NCBI GenBank assembly: GCA_031256675.1
Contig: JAIRQC010000008.1
Span: 1 to 44,813, forward strand
Direction of reading: 5' to 3'
Source: Rikenellaceae bacterium
Lineage (GTDB): Bacteria > Bacteroidota > Bacteroidia > Bacteroidales > Rikenellaceae
DNA: 44,813 bases
In this document: positions 19,201 to 24,487 of the stretch, piece by piece
Numbering within the stretch: the stretch's first letter is position 1
Layout of the letters: every line of letters starts with the position of its first letter
Notes under the pieces: generated by a model
Databases searched by the model: none
Seen by the model: only the letters and a program-made list of their open reading frames with translations
What the model was told of the DNA's origin: nothing
Position numbers and translations under genes: made by a program

Positions 19201-19608
19201 GTTGCCCAAAGTTGCACCGCCCCGAGCCTCAACGTTCGCGGCAGCCTCCTGACTGAGTTTGTACAGGTCGAACATGAGCCGGTCGGCCTCGGTCAGTTCC
19301 CTGCGTTTTTCCGAACTTCTAAGGAAAAATAAATTTCTTTCATTCCTGCCTTTCAACAGCGCAATATCGTACTGGTTCTTGCGGGTTTTGTCATTCTGAT
19401 CACCCTCAAATTGTTGCTGGATTTTTTGCGTTTCTTTCTTGAAGTTACGCTCTGCCGCCGCCGCATCCTTTGCCGCCTGCGCATTTGCCGCGCGGAGATC
19501 CAAATCGTGCTGCTGCTTGGCAGTCAAATCCGGTGCGTAAAAAATAAGCCGTTTTGATGTATCATTGTTGTACCAAAAATAAGTGCTGCCAAATAACAAA
19601 CTCAACAT
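10252..19608 (-). CDS. Giant polyvalent protein of phage/conjugative-element type (3118 aa)
   Basis: One uninterrupted frame on the minus strand. By eye: an alpha-helical N-terminus with a glycine/alanine-rich, possibly membrane-interacting region (~135-280); a charged/Gln-rich linker; SH3-like beta segments (~500-680); a Pro/Ala/Gln linker (~700-800); a PBECR2-like nuclease fold starting VDTPIGKVKMG (~975-1105); a conserved polyvalent-associated helical segment (KFAWNDNGVARGLATELGF, ~1165-1275); the LTPEQW...FKRWFGDWEK motif (~1355-1385); an LPD3/BECR-like domain (FHGIGSKKSAAFAAVPAIIKNG region, ~1440-1535); an ART-PolyVal ADP-ribosyltransferase domain (VVYHGS, GFYFTDAREYAEAF, QIKSATDNIGEF, ~1560-1775); a zincin motif HEAAH (~2098); a second zincin HEAIGHYG (~2322); and a long helical C-terminus. 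Such proteins enter the recipient cell with phage or element DNA. No phage structural genes are in the window. The C-terminus ends shortly after a YYMPL segment and may be truncated relative to relatives. A TAA lies two codons before the ATG, so the first ~25 residues may not be ancestral. Confidence 0.85.
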   Translation of the reverse strand: MLSLLFGSTYFWYNNDTSKRLIFYAPDLTAKQQHDLDLRAANAQAAKDAAAAERNFKKETQKIQQQFEGDQNDKTRKNQYDIALLKGRNERNLFFLRSSEKRRELTEADRLMFDLYKLSQEAAANVEARGGATLGNRMGSGAAQSIPYMAGFAAGGSSLVSGTGKAVARSVAKEGTKSAVRRVGAQVLGNLAGAAAYAPLMSGTWSDYLDRTQAQYSLDEDENLVFNKTPVIERAYKAYAGGLSEAFSEVSGGLITQPLKSVGRRLGFKFGLKSLNTPVGNRIYDRIMLGDVLEESSEEILNNITRPLMTGEPDRLKENFSSDNFWTTIATVAATTGLLRAPDMVVHGTASAMKGLGRLGRSSRIMRAVERQSAANEQQARQQQREQLERQAETALQRIPNDNGLRDAIFAAVNRPSIKEIGAELARLTPSIFAYPFSDGVRSIRPEGADAPVASSPQLIAAATIDYLTATVNKEVLDDYLSSFGESEKISSDITRETVRKAYMGPDGDGETGELVMARVDGGNCHVIAGDLNDSSGAGMVVVEDASGDRRQVAASALDDVRIIPADAYMTMRMEEAMRAENPDAKVQKAQSVIAQAERGGVSPRVAAVVAEDKFGNYYDTGDYITDITGRTGKVVARDYGIYDVEWEDDGTRGSVNAADVTGGKTYGDMMREATGDVLAFDPSSTDQATPAAEDGAAGTPAVTTQEAVREAQQAVDAAQAPAGNVAPAIVNAVQNGVQTVQQDAQAPTGQTAAGGAVPATAQPLQGAGPVAPVAVDPAARQRAEFYAGLPVNSKGEVVEDELTPDRQIRYAEYELGADTPEFVEYLAGQSAAIAEQTGKLSSKTGKSIVEVKRLRELNARRSVIDARLNSLPSTEATVEGQPRIAAQAEDITTVQQPAQIRTASDEALRMSRALAALGVTDETVERQPADVEAAPVPAPRQLAEDDAAALMRRMEELAVEAPILELTPENWYAAFGEDGMVDTPIGKVKMGENQYLKLQAKGRSDQFGMVKPTLNDPDMVVEEISRGNSAVNERDTNLLFIKTFADSSGKKYTHFESVTVSNDKKEVVVSSHIIRPKQLLDKLKAGSVVYIATALDVSGQTSAEYTPHTETGAPSVGKITEISENGNTSGQNIPPVEGAAQPAPVRRADRVRSPTRFRRRLGALGDPVSLRDVILQDIASGLKFAWNDNGVARGLATELGFKGSNSERMIRIGLLSKDGTTVDRYAESLWQDYSTDNRSEFGAGAGPRYNFDNTDARSEIIDVLNSIYSPSQALAAAEELRAEPDGEYSEENIDLMRRYENWRRQIAEGREVGISYRSAEAPGELTASYRPGELQEAFRREMADIAARAKAGGAYLKAPNGEPTRLTPEQWATVRTTAFKRWFGDWEKAAQADYLLGDQYVSTLTGNEFQKDETPLTDKVAAFYEQNYAGQVEREGLGFVELNKRGIKSSMFHGIGSKKSAAFAAVPAIIKNGQIIDSQRNWKQRGYDTFVIAAPVKIGNDGYAGIVVITRKETSNRFYLHDVALQKNLRNGEFKTGQARNPLGDIANVIQNIVTAKKNSSKVVDENGEPLVVYHGSPNTFTEFNSKYMGTSGTSDGQGFYFTDAREYAEAFTSGRNFDTGDGTRGELFETFLNLRRPLSSNKLTITKKELGEIIRRIDELSGEGLEHMFLSNYGDVDMEGLNSVLKYATDFEHENSDNDAELIGGLVNASGSLTDVYGALRDVVGYAGIIAPKADRSTHFVVGLPSQIKSATDNIGEFSAQDDDIRFREARMALTDRSGNYIGDGSWHYEPKVFDFPEYPQISVSVSYSNTTESSYVRYNNTNNGRSITVRFSGHGNNATKFGDQLNGDLTGRDEVLYRLGLKGKNVERVPFPLVPTRMVKKKEVGNYGTTDKTLDEIAAPGIGADISEYNGKVIKGTSLLITGDRVGAEKNRAGQKVTYYDIEEAPPVAFRDAPKRLAEADNTLGSNLALLQKEYDDLIAGRENNATFEQDLSRWRDVKRGAVVDYLDGINRAYGAGVDVVTFDSENPRDLTLSGLMMQAAPEDATFEEIEEKIAEYRRNRPGGFNIPGARIIGMDMSASDHYRDAWRYDRAFVHEAAHMYSDSILSDEDFARAYEEAKDIPFFKVQFTKYSGADAVEKGREVVAYAIGSLANPNRQGGTFRQFMAGEVTARKLAESLINNLPHVKNIVERTLSEFENGKRQQQNAGTDAESGRAGDAGARTGKESERSALDKVVPFSGRRFGSGNLIRAIVDEVGRLSEKYGVPVTVVSDASQIVDANKKVEADKRRARGYYDRRTGEIVVVAPNHRDPADALATFYHEAIGHYGMERVFGEEAYAELRDRIWNSLPEQTQKTLYRQYGAENRQEAVEEYIARLAEGNITPGMLQRIVAAVRNWLRKVLGREVRFTDKDIIWMLWHAGNNLAKATTIKGRADYIANRNRTARRMDDIYGADPRYADGIRHRRAGDKLQETSAARDVEIANDATRPAALDVRDAIENAIRTRGLDTALVDREQLNRIAWDYYKGLSRKDREVFSIWNSASAEEKAALHKFLIDREAKNTDVDMLDLTADFIGNNGVTPELLDDGQLRAVAERYYKSLPAKDKEQFSGISYLVKSERAAVKDFLASKGISTTSNIFHEMNRKLLNNAVAKLSEEDREHLDGLRMGSIVSHVTDFLKQNLREYISRQSIKNIAGFVVEAMPAGRVEDIVKWRARQLASRKFAGLFSDSGMSPLKRSLASLSDREMDEVNRIARQTIVTSVKSFFRQPLDRVVPDATVNKFVDALVDDMSPERKDELVTLFMERAQTEALKKDKGAVRIVEDKKRNGIVFNENSRMQKLVRKLQDSHLPIVQFMDAATKNFGVVISPVNDAYNKFNMLTSRASASVNEFKRNYITPVMSSMLDIMKFSGLTSREVVDYIAFKSAVERHDSGTAAFGDPESKGPVNPNWNYHLAVSSIARVESKVAKGLHRKLIEDSNFLFGRKSFADKLPADLRDKLVDAFGQINTNVKGEAQRAKARAEVIDSLSKVERNTLYGATVDRLWDGLRAANTSTLDTMVSAGILTHDQKELIQSPKWKYYMPLVDWDLAANQMIDPVQEYDFGPYRKESGPTAAVKNLKA

Positions 19609-19681
19609 CAGTTAATTGCTCGTGTAGATTTTGTTCCCAGAGGAACATCTTGTCGACTTGCAGGCAGACGGTTGTGTCAAC

Positions 19682-19825
19682 TCAATTTTGTGCATCCTCG
19701 AAACCTTTTTTGATGCGATTGAGCACCATCGAAATACTCTCTGTCGAGGCGTTGACCTGCTTTTCGTTGACCGCCTCCGAATTGATTATTTGGCCGACCC
19801 TTTGGCAAAGTAATCGGCCTGTGTT
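19682..19825 (-). pseudogene. Short coding-like remnant upstream of the giant gene
   Basis: A 48-codon open frame on the minus strand, bounded by stops, contains VGQIINSEAVNEKQ and then SISMVLNRIKKGFEDAQN. This looks like an amphipathic helical stretch of a real protein rather than random translation. It lacks a sensible start. It may be what is left of the gene that preceded the giant gene in its original element. No family assigned. Confidence 0.3.
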
Positions 19826-19983
19826 TCAGTGCGGCAGCGTCCGCAGAGCAGAACAGAGCAAGATATGGCATGGCAAGGCATAGCAGCCAAAACAGAGCCG
19901 AGGAGGGCAGAACAGAGCAAAACAGTACAGAGAGCGCCGCACGATAACGTAGTATGGTTTTTATGACCGACAGGCCGTTCCGT

Positions 19984-20023
19984 GGTTATTACAGGGTTGT
20001 TACATGGCTATTACAGGGCTGTT
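19984..20023. repeat. Iteron-like pair of 18-bp repeats
   Basis: GGTTATTACAGGGTTGTT (19984-20001) and GGCTATTACAGGGCTGTT (20006-20023) differ at two positions and are spaced by 22 bp, roughly two helical turns. Two copies are too few to call an origin; they could be a protein-binding array or a chance minisatellite. Confidence 0.4.
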
Positions 20024-20329
20024 CCGGTGAGCTGCGGTTATGGTTGGCGCCGCAGGGAACGCCCGCGCGGTAAAACAGAGCGATACAACATGCAGGTAAA
20101 ACCGCCCGCCCGACAAACCGACCGACAAGATCGACCGTTTTCGCGTTTAACCGCATGGCGCACAAGCCGTTTTCAAAATATATAACAACATGTTAGTAAC
20201 TTGTTGCGGCAGGCGACCGCTCCTGTTGAAAGATCGGATAATTTTGTGGACAATTAAAATCTGTTTGGATTTTCCCACCGAAAAGAGCATTAAAAAAACG
20301 CCGAACAAACCCATAACCAAATCACATCA

Positions 20330-22420
20330 ATGGAGACATTCATTGTCAAACGCGACGGCAGCCGCGAGGCCTTTTCGGTCGATAAAATCAAAGGCGCCAT
20401 ATCCAAAGCCTTCCTCTCGGTGGGCATTTTCGCCACGCAGGACGTTCTGACCAACATCCTGTGCAGGGTGAGCATCGCCAGCGAAACGAGCGTCGAGGAT
20501 ATTCAAAACCAGGTCGAGATGGCCCTGATGGCCGAAGGATACTATACCGTAGCCAAAGCATATATGCTTTACCGCCAGCGACATACCGAAGACCGCGAGG
20601 TGCGCGACAAGTTGAAGTTCCTCATGGACTACTGCGACGCCTCGAACGCCGCCACCGGTAGCAAGTACGACGCCAACGCCAACGTTGAGAACAAGAACAT
20701 GGCCACGCTCATCGGCGAACTGCCCAAGTCGAACTTCATCCGCCTCAACCGCCGCATGATGACCGACCGGTTGAAGGCGATGTACGGCAAAGAGCTGGCC
20801 GACAAATATATAGAGCTGCTAAACAACCATTTTATATACAAGAACGACGAGACGAGCCTGGCCAACTACTGCGCCAGCATCACGATGTACCCGTGGCTTA
20901 TCGGCGGCACGCTCTCCATCGGCGGCAATTCGAAGGCCCCGACCAACCTGAAATCGTTTGCAGGGGGCTTTATCAACATGGTTTTCATGGTGTCGAGCAT
21001 GTTGAGCGGGGCCTGCGCCACGCCGGAGTTCCTGATGTACATGAACTACTTCATCGGGCTCGAGTACGGGCGCAATTATTACCGTGAGACCTATAAGGTC
21101 GTCGACCTATCGAAGCGGCAACGTACTCTCGACAAGGTGATTACGGACTATTTCGAACAGATCGTCTATTCGATCAACCAGCCCACCGGCGCGCGCAACT
21201 TCCAGGCCGTTTTCTGGAACATCTCCTACTACGACCGCTACTATTTCGAGAGCCTGTTCAGCGAGTTCGTCTTCCCGGACGGCAGCAAACCGCATTGGGA
21301 ATCACTGAACTGGCTGCAAAAACGCTTTATGAAGTGGTTCAACCGCGAGCGCACGGTGACGGTGCTCACATTTCCGGTCGAAACGATGGCGCTGCTGACC
21401 GAAAACGGCGGGCCGAAAGACTTGGAGTACGGCGATTTTACGGCAGAGATGTACGCCGAGGGCCACTCGTTTTTCACCTACATGAGCGACAACGCCGACT
21501 CGCTGAGCAGTTGCTGCCGCCTGCGTAACGAGATTACCGACAACGGTTTCAGTTATACCCTGGGGGCGGGCGGCGTCTCTACCGGGTCGAAGAGCGTGCT
21601 GACGGTCAACCTCAACCGCTGCATCCAGTACGCCGCCCGCAAGGGGATGGCCTACCAGTTTTTTCTCGAGGAGGTGATCGACCTGGTGCACAGGGTGCAG
21701 CTGGCCTATAACGAGAACCTTAAATACATGCTGGACAAGGGGATGCTGCCCCTGTTCGACGCAGGGTACATCAACATGGGGCGGCAATACCTCACGATCG
21801 GGGTGAACGGGCTGGTCGAGGCGGCGGAATTTCTGGGTATCGAGATCTCGGACAATCCCGAATATGAGGCTTTTACACGCGAGATCCTCGGCATGGTCGA
21901 GCGTTACAACAAGAAATACCGCACGCCGGAGGTCATGTTCAACTGCGAGATGATCCCTGCCGAGAACGTGGGGGTCAAGCACGCCAAGTGGGACAGGGAG
22001 GCGGGCTACAAGGTGAGCCGCGACTGCTATAACAGCTACTTCTATGTGGTTGAGGATGAGAGCACCAACATCATCGACAAGTTTCGCCTGCACGGACGCA
22101 AGTACATCGAGCACCTCACGGGCGGCTCGGCCCTGCACCTCAATCTGGCCGAGCACCTGTCGAAAGAGCAGTATGCCCACCTGCTGCGCGTAGCTACGCA
22201 GGAGGGGTGTAACTACTTCACCTTCAACATCCCCAACACTGTATGCAACGACTGCGGCCACATCGACAAGCGCAACCTGCGCGCCTGCCCCAAATGCGGC
22301 GGGAGCAACGTCGACTACCTGACGCGCATCATCGGCTATATGAAGCGTGTGAGCAACTTCTCGCAGGCGCGGCAGCAGGAGGCCGCCCGACGTCACTATG
22401 CTTCGGCTGGCCAGTTATGA
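20330..22420 (+). CDS. nrdD: Anaerobic (class III) ribonucleoside-triphosphate reductase
   Basis: A 696-residue enzyme that converts NTPs to dNTPs without oxygen using a glycyl radical. The N-terminus (~1-90) is an ATP-cone allosteric domain (FIVKRDGSREAFSVDKIKGA). The barrel contains a cysteine-rich active segment (SLSSCCRLRNE). Near the C-terminus there is a zinc-type four-Cys site (C639, C642, C653, C656), followed by RIIGYMKRV with G669 as the predicted glycyl radical residue. The start at 20330 places the ATP-cone normally. The 3' end overlaps the activase gene by 23 bases, so the two are translated together. Full family length, with no sign of damage. Confidence 0.96.
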   Translation: METFIVKRDGSREAFSVDKIKGAISKAFLSVGIFATQDVLTNILCRVSIASETSVEDIQNQVEMALMAEGYYTVAKAYMLYRQRHTEDREVRDKLKFLMDYCDASNAATGSKYDANANVENKNMATLIGELPKSNFIRLNRRMMTDRLKAMYGKELADKYIELLNNHFIYKNDETSLANYCASITMYPWLIGGTLSIGGNSKAPTNLKSFAGGFINMVFMVSSMLSGACATPEFLMYMNYFIGLEYGRNYYRETYKVVDLSKRQRTLDKVITDYFEQIVYSINQPTGARNFQAVFWNISYYDRYYFESLFSEFVFPDGSKPHWESLNWLQKRFMKWFNRERTVTVLTFPVETMALLTENGGPKDLEYGDFTAEMYAEGHSFFTYMSDNADSLSSCCRLRNEITDNGFSYTLGAGGVSTGSKSVLTVNLNRCIQYAARKGMAYQFFLEEVIDLVHRVQLAYNENLKYMLDKGMLPLFDAGYINMGRQYLTIGVNGLVEAAEFLGIEISDNPEYEAFTREILGMVERYNKKYRTPEVMFNCEMIPAENVGVKHAKWDREAGYKVSRDCYNSYFYVVEDESTNIIDKFRLHGRKYIEHLTGGSALHLNLAEHLSKEQYAHLLRVATQEGCNYFTFNIPNTVCNDCGHIDKRNLRACPKCGGSNVDYLTRIIGYMKRVSNFSQARQQEAARRHYASAGQL

Positions 22421-22910
22421 CGTGGTTTTCAGGGAGATACCAAGCGAGGTAACGCTTGCGCTGAATCTTTCGTGCTGCCCCAACCGCTGCCCGGGCTGCC
22501 ACAGCCCCCATTTGCAGGAGGAGGTCGGCGAGTTGCTCGACGACGGACTGTTTTCGTGGCTGCTGGCCAGTTACGGCGACAACGCCACCTGCGTCTGCTT
22601 TATGGGCGGCGACGGCGAACCGGAGGAGGTGGAGAGGCTGGCGCGCATCGTTCACTCGCGCACCGTTCACTCGCGGGGCGAAACGGGCGACAGGACGAGG
22701 CGGCAAACCCGCGGCGGAGGGCTGAAAACGGCATGGTACTCCGGGCGGGACGCCCTGCCGGATGGCGTTCGCGCCGAAAATTTCGACTATATCAAACTCG
22801 GCCCCTGGGTCGAGGCGCGCGGCGGGCTCGACTCCCCGACCACCAATCAACGATTGTTCAGGGTGGCAGAGGGAGAGCTGATCGACATTACGGAGATGCT
22901 CCGAAAATAA
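22398..22910 (+). CDS. nrdG: Anaerobic ribonucleotide reductase activating protein (radical SAM)
   Basis: A 170-residue radical SAM activase that installs the glycyl radical on NrdD. The iron-sulphur motif CxxxCxxC is C27-x3-C31-x2-C34 (CPNRCPGCHSPHL). FMGGDGEPEEVERLA, KTAWYSGR, FDYIKLGPW and SPTTNQRLFRV are conserved Bacteroidota NrdG segments. It overlaps nrdD by 23 bases. Compared with the compact form usual in Bacteroidota it carries an extra basic loop of ~15 residues containing a small duplication (VHSRTVHSRGE, residues ~89-99), placed between conserved blocks where it should be tolerated. Confidence 0.95.
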   Translation: MLRLASYDVVFREIPSEVTLALNLSCCPNRCPGCHSPHLQEEVGELLDDGLFSWLLASYGDNATCVCFMGGDGEPEEVERLARIVHSRTVHSRGETGDRTRRQTRGGGLKTAWYSGRDALPDGVRAENFDYIKLGPWVEARGGLDSPTTNQRLFRVAEGELIDITEMLRK

Positions 22911-22939
22911 AAGGTGACCGCCCGAAAACCTCATTGCAG

Positions 22940-23015
22940 GGGCTTTCGTTCGGAATACCGCCCCATTTGCCATTGAAAGTCACCCGTTATCGCGAGGGCT
23001 TCCGTTCGGAATACC
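22940..23015. repeat. 20-bp direct repeat, 56 bp apart
   Basis: GGGCTTTCGTTCGGAATACC (22940-22959) and GGGCTTCCGTTCGGAATACC (22996-23015). The sequences after each also resemble each other (ATTTGCCATTG versus TTTTGTCATTG), so the whole unit may be ~56 bp and tandem. Confidence 0.6.
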
Positions 23016-23046
23016 CCCTCTTTTGTCATTGCGAACGGCCTGTCGT

Positions 23047-23075
23047 GAGCTGCGGGCCGCAGCAGCCCGCAGCTC
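23047..23075. repeat. Perfect 10-bp inverted repeat
   Basis: GAGCTGCGGG (23047-23056) pairs with CCCGCAGCTC (23066-23075) over a 9-base loop. It lies after nrdG and could act as a transcript end structure, but no T-run follows. It may be a REP-like unit. Confidence 0.55.
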
Positions 23076-23219
23076 CGCTTTGCTGCGCCCGCCGACGGAC
23101 AAGGCGAGGCAATGGTGTGGCCGGTGGAATGGCGATGATATGGCGACGTCAGTAAATCAGATATTTGACGCAAATCTTCTATTTTTTTTGTATGGGCTCA
23201 CAAAAAAATACCTTGCAGG

Positions 23220-23252
23220 TATTGTTTTTTTGCCCGAATTATAATATCTTTG
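23220..23252 (+). promoter_or_regulatory. Bacteroidota-type promoter of the first beta-barrel gene
   Basis: TATCTTTG at 23245-23252 fits the -7 consensus TAnnTTTG. ATTG at 23221-23224, 20 bases upstream, is a fair -33 element. The start codon lies at 23287. An AT-rich imperfect inverted repeat (AAAAAAATACC ... GGTATTGTTTTTTT) covers the -33 side and may be a binding site. Confidence 0.6.
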
Positions 23253-23286
23253 TCAGCATAAAACAACAACACTAAACTATCTGGTT

Positions 23287-23970
23287 ATGAAAAAGATCAT
23301 TTTTACGCTGGCGTTCATGACGTTTAGCGGTGCGGCGATGGTCGCAACGGCGCAGGAAGCGTCCAAACCCGCGGCGGGCGACATCGCCGTCGAGCTCAAT
23401 TTTGCGCCTTTCTCCGGAGCGCCGTTCACATTGGAGGGGCTCAACGCCCGCTACTTCATCAGCGACAAACTGGCTGCCCGCGTCAATCTCGACCTGTCGA
23501 TCAACTCCGGCAAAAACGTCACTCCCTCTTCCACCGGTGATTTTACCGACAAGGCTTCGGTAGTCGACTTCGGCCTCGCCCCCGGCATTGAATACCACTT
23601 CGGCAACTGGAACCGCGTGTCGCTCTACGGCGGCGCACAACTGGGCATCAGTATGCGTAGCGCCTCCTTTAATAGTGTGCGCCCCGACGTCACATACAAG
23701 ATCACCGGCGCAACCTCCGACACCGGCGAAAACCGCAAATATTTCGGCTTTGGCATAGAGGCTTTCACCGGCATCGACGTATATGTTTACCGTAACATAT
23801 ATGTCGGCGCGGAGTTCGGCCTCGGCTTTAACACCCTCAAATTCGGCACATACAAGGAGGAATTAAAAGCAAGCGGCTCAACCACCACGACCGAGCACAA
23901 GTCTACCTCGTCGACATCCAGCCTCAGTTTCTCCGCCACGCCGACCTTCCGCCTCGGCTGGAGGTTCTGA
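23287..23970 (+). CDS. Outer-membrane beta-barrel protein
   Basis: A 227-residue protein with a signal peptide (to about VATAQ). It has alternating aromatic/polar strands such as VSLYGGAQLGISM, IDVYVYRNIYVGAEFGLGF and a C-terminal strand ending in Phe (FRLGWRF), as expected for an outer-membrane barrel (porin-like/OmpW or outer-membrane beta-barrel family). A Ser/Thr-rich periplasmic or surface loop lies at ~195-210. It is a paralogue of the gene at 24488: both share the LAPGIEYHFGN / FPGLEYGFGN and FAGIDVYVYRGLYLGAE-type strands. It has its own promoter. Function beyond the membrane location cannot be read. Confidence 0.8.
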   Translation: MKKIIFTLAFMTFSGAAMVATAQEASKPAAGDIAVELNFAPFSGAPFTLEGLNARYFISDKLAARVNLDLSINSGKNVTPSSTGDFTDKASVVDFGLAPGIEYHFGNWNRVSLYGGAQLGISMRSASFNSVRPDVTYKITGATSDTGENRKYFGFGIEAFTGIDVYVYRNIYVGAEFGLGFNTLKFGTYKEELKASGSTTTTEHKSTSSTSSLSFSATPTFRLGWRF

Positions 23971-23980
23971 TCATTCGGCA

Positions 23981-24170
23981 GGGAGGCTGTTTCAAGGGGC
24001 TGAAACTCCCGCGGGGTTGCATCGAATGGCTGGATCACGGCTAACTCCTCCAGCGAGATCGTTCCGAATGGCTGTTTCAAGGGGCAACACCACCGGCGAA
24101 GTTGTTACGAATGGCTGAACCACTGGGCTGAACTCCCGCTTGGTCGTTCAGAATGGCTGAACCACAGTGA
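23981..24170. repeat. Degenerate 42-43 bp tandem repeat, about 5 units
   Basis: Units begin at 23981, 24024, 24066, 24109 and 24151, i.e. spaced 43, 42, 43 and 42 bases. Four start with GAATGGCTG and the first with the variant GGGAGGCTG. They share a following WWYCA-type segment, an AACTCCCGC-like block and a GTTnnTC-like end. The 43-base steps break any reading frame, so this is not a protein repeat. Confidence 0.65.
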
Positions 24171-24324
24171 GGTTGTTCCTGACTCGCTGTTGCGGGGTTT
24201 TGCGTTGGCTGGCAATCAGTCGTCGGACGGTTGCCGCCAGTCGCAGGCTTGGCCGAAGCTAAACGTTGCCAGACGTTGCCGGGCGGGAAGCAACCCTCGT
24301 GCCGTCGTTGCTGCTTTTCCTGTA

Positions 24325-24380
24325 CGTTATTGCGAACACAGCGAAACAATATTGATTGTTTCGCTGTGTTCGCAATGACG
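24325..24380. repeat. Near-perfect 26-bp inverted repeat (hairpin)
   Basis: The left arm 24325-24350 and right arm 24355-24380 pair at 25 of 26 positions over a 4-base loop (ATTG). The single mismatch would be a G-U pair in RNA. The arm contains ATTGCGAAC, the same core as at 23028 and 25627. This is a very stable structure: a REP/MITE-like element or a strong transcript end between the barrel genes. Confidence 0.75.
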
Positions 24381-24440
24381 TTATATGTTTTTGCAATAAC
24401 GGAAACAGGCTGCCGCAATGACGTTAAATGTGGTGGCGTC

Positions 24441-24471
24441 TTTTTTTATTGGATGTTAAGAACTATCTTTG
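24441..24471 (+). promoter_or_regulatory. Bacteroidota-type promoter of the second beta-barrel gene
   Basis: TATCTTTG at 24464-24471 matches the -7 consensus TAnnTTTG exactly; a T-rich stretch at 24441-24447 sits at about the -33 distance. The start codon is at 24488, so the 5' leader would be very short. Confidence 0.5.
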
Positions 24472-24487
24472 TGCAAAATATTTTCGA

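Larger units (their letters stand above)
19609..20329. other. Gene-free 720-bp stretch between the giant gene and nrdD
   Basis: No intact gene. It contains a decayed minus-strand coding remnant (19682-19825), four copies of AACAGAGC (19852, 19891, 19911, 20074) including a 14-bp direct repeat GCAGAACAGAGCAA at 19848-19861 and 19907-19920, and a pair of 18-bp iteron-like repeats (19984-20023). The nrdD promoter should lie in the last part, but I found no clear TAnnTTTG element there. Confidence 0.5.
22911..23286. other. Intergenic region with dispersed repeats and beta-barrel gene promoter
   Basis: No gene. It holds a 20-bp direct repeat (GGGCTTTCGTTCGGAATACC at 22940-22959, one mismatch at 22996-23015), a GTCATTGCGAACGG copy (23025-23038) of a family seen again near 24331 and 25624, a 10-bp hairpin (23047-23075), and the promoter of the next gene. 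Confidence 0.55.
23971..24487. other. Repeat-rich 517-bp spacer between the two beta-barrel genes
   Basis: No gene. It contains the 42-43 bp degenerate tandem repeat (23981-24170), the 26-bp hairpin (24325-24380), a 16-base direct repeat (24372-24387 and 24415-24430, one mismatch) and the promoter of the second barrel gene. Confidence 0.6.

Noticed and set aside
19848..20081. AACAGAGC repeats as a CRISPR array
   Set aside because: Units are only 8-14 bases with irregular spacing and no conserved spacer length; no cas genes in the window.
23981..24170. 42-43 bp repeat as a CRISPR array
   Set aside because: There is no sharp repeat/spacer alternation; the whole unit is degenerate, as in a minisatellite.
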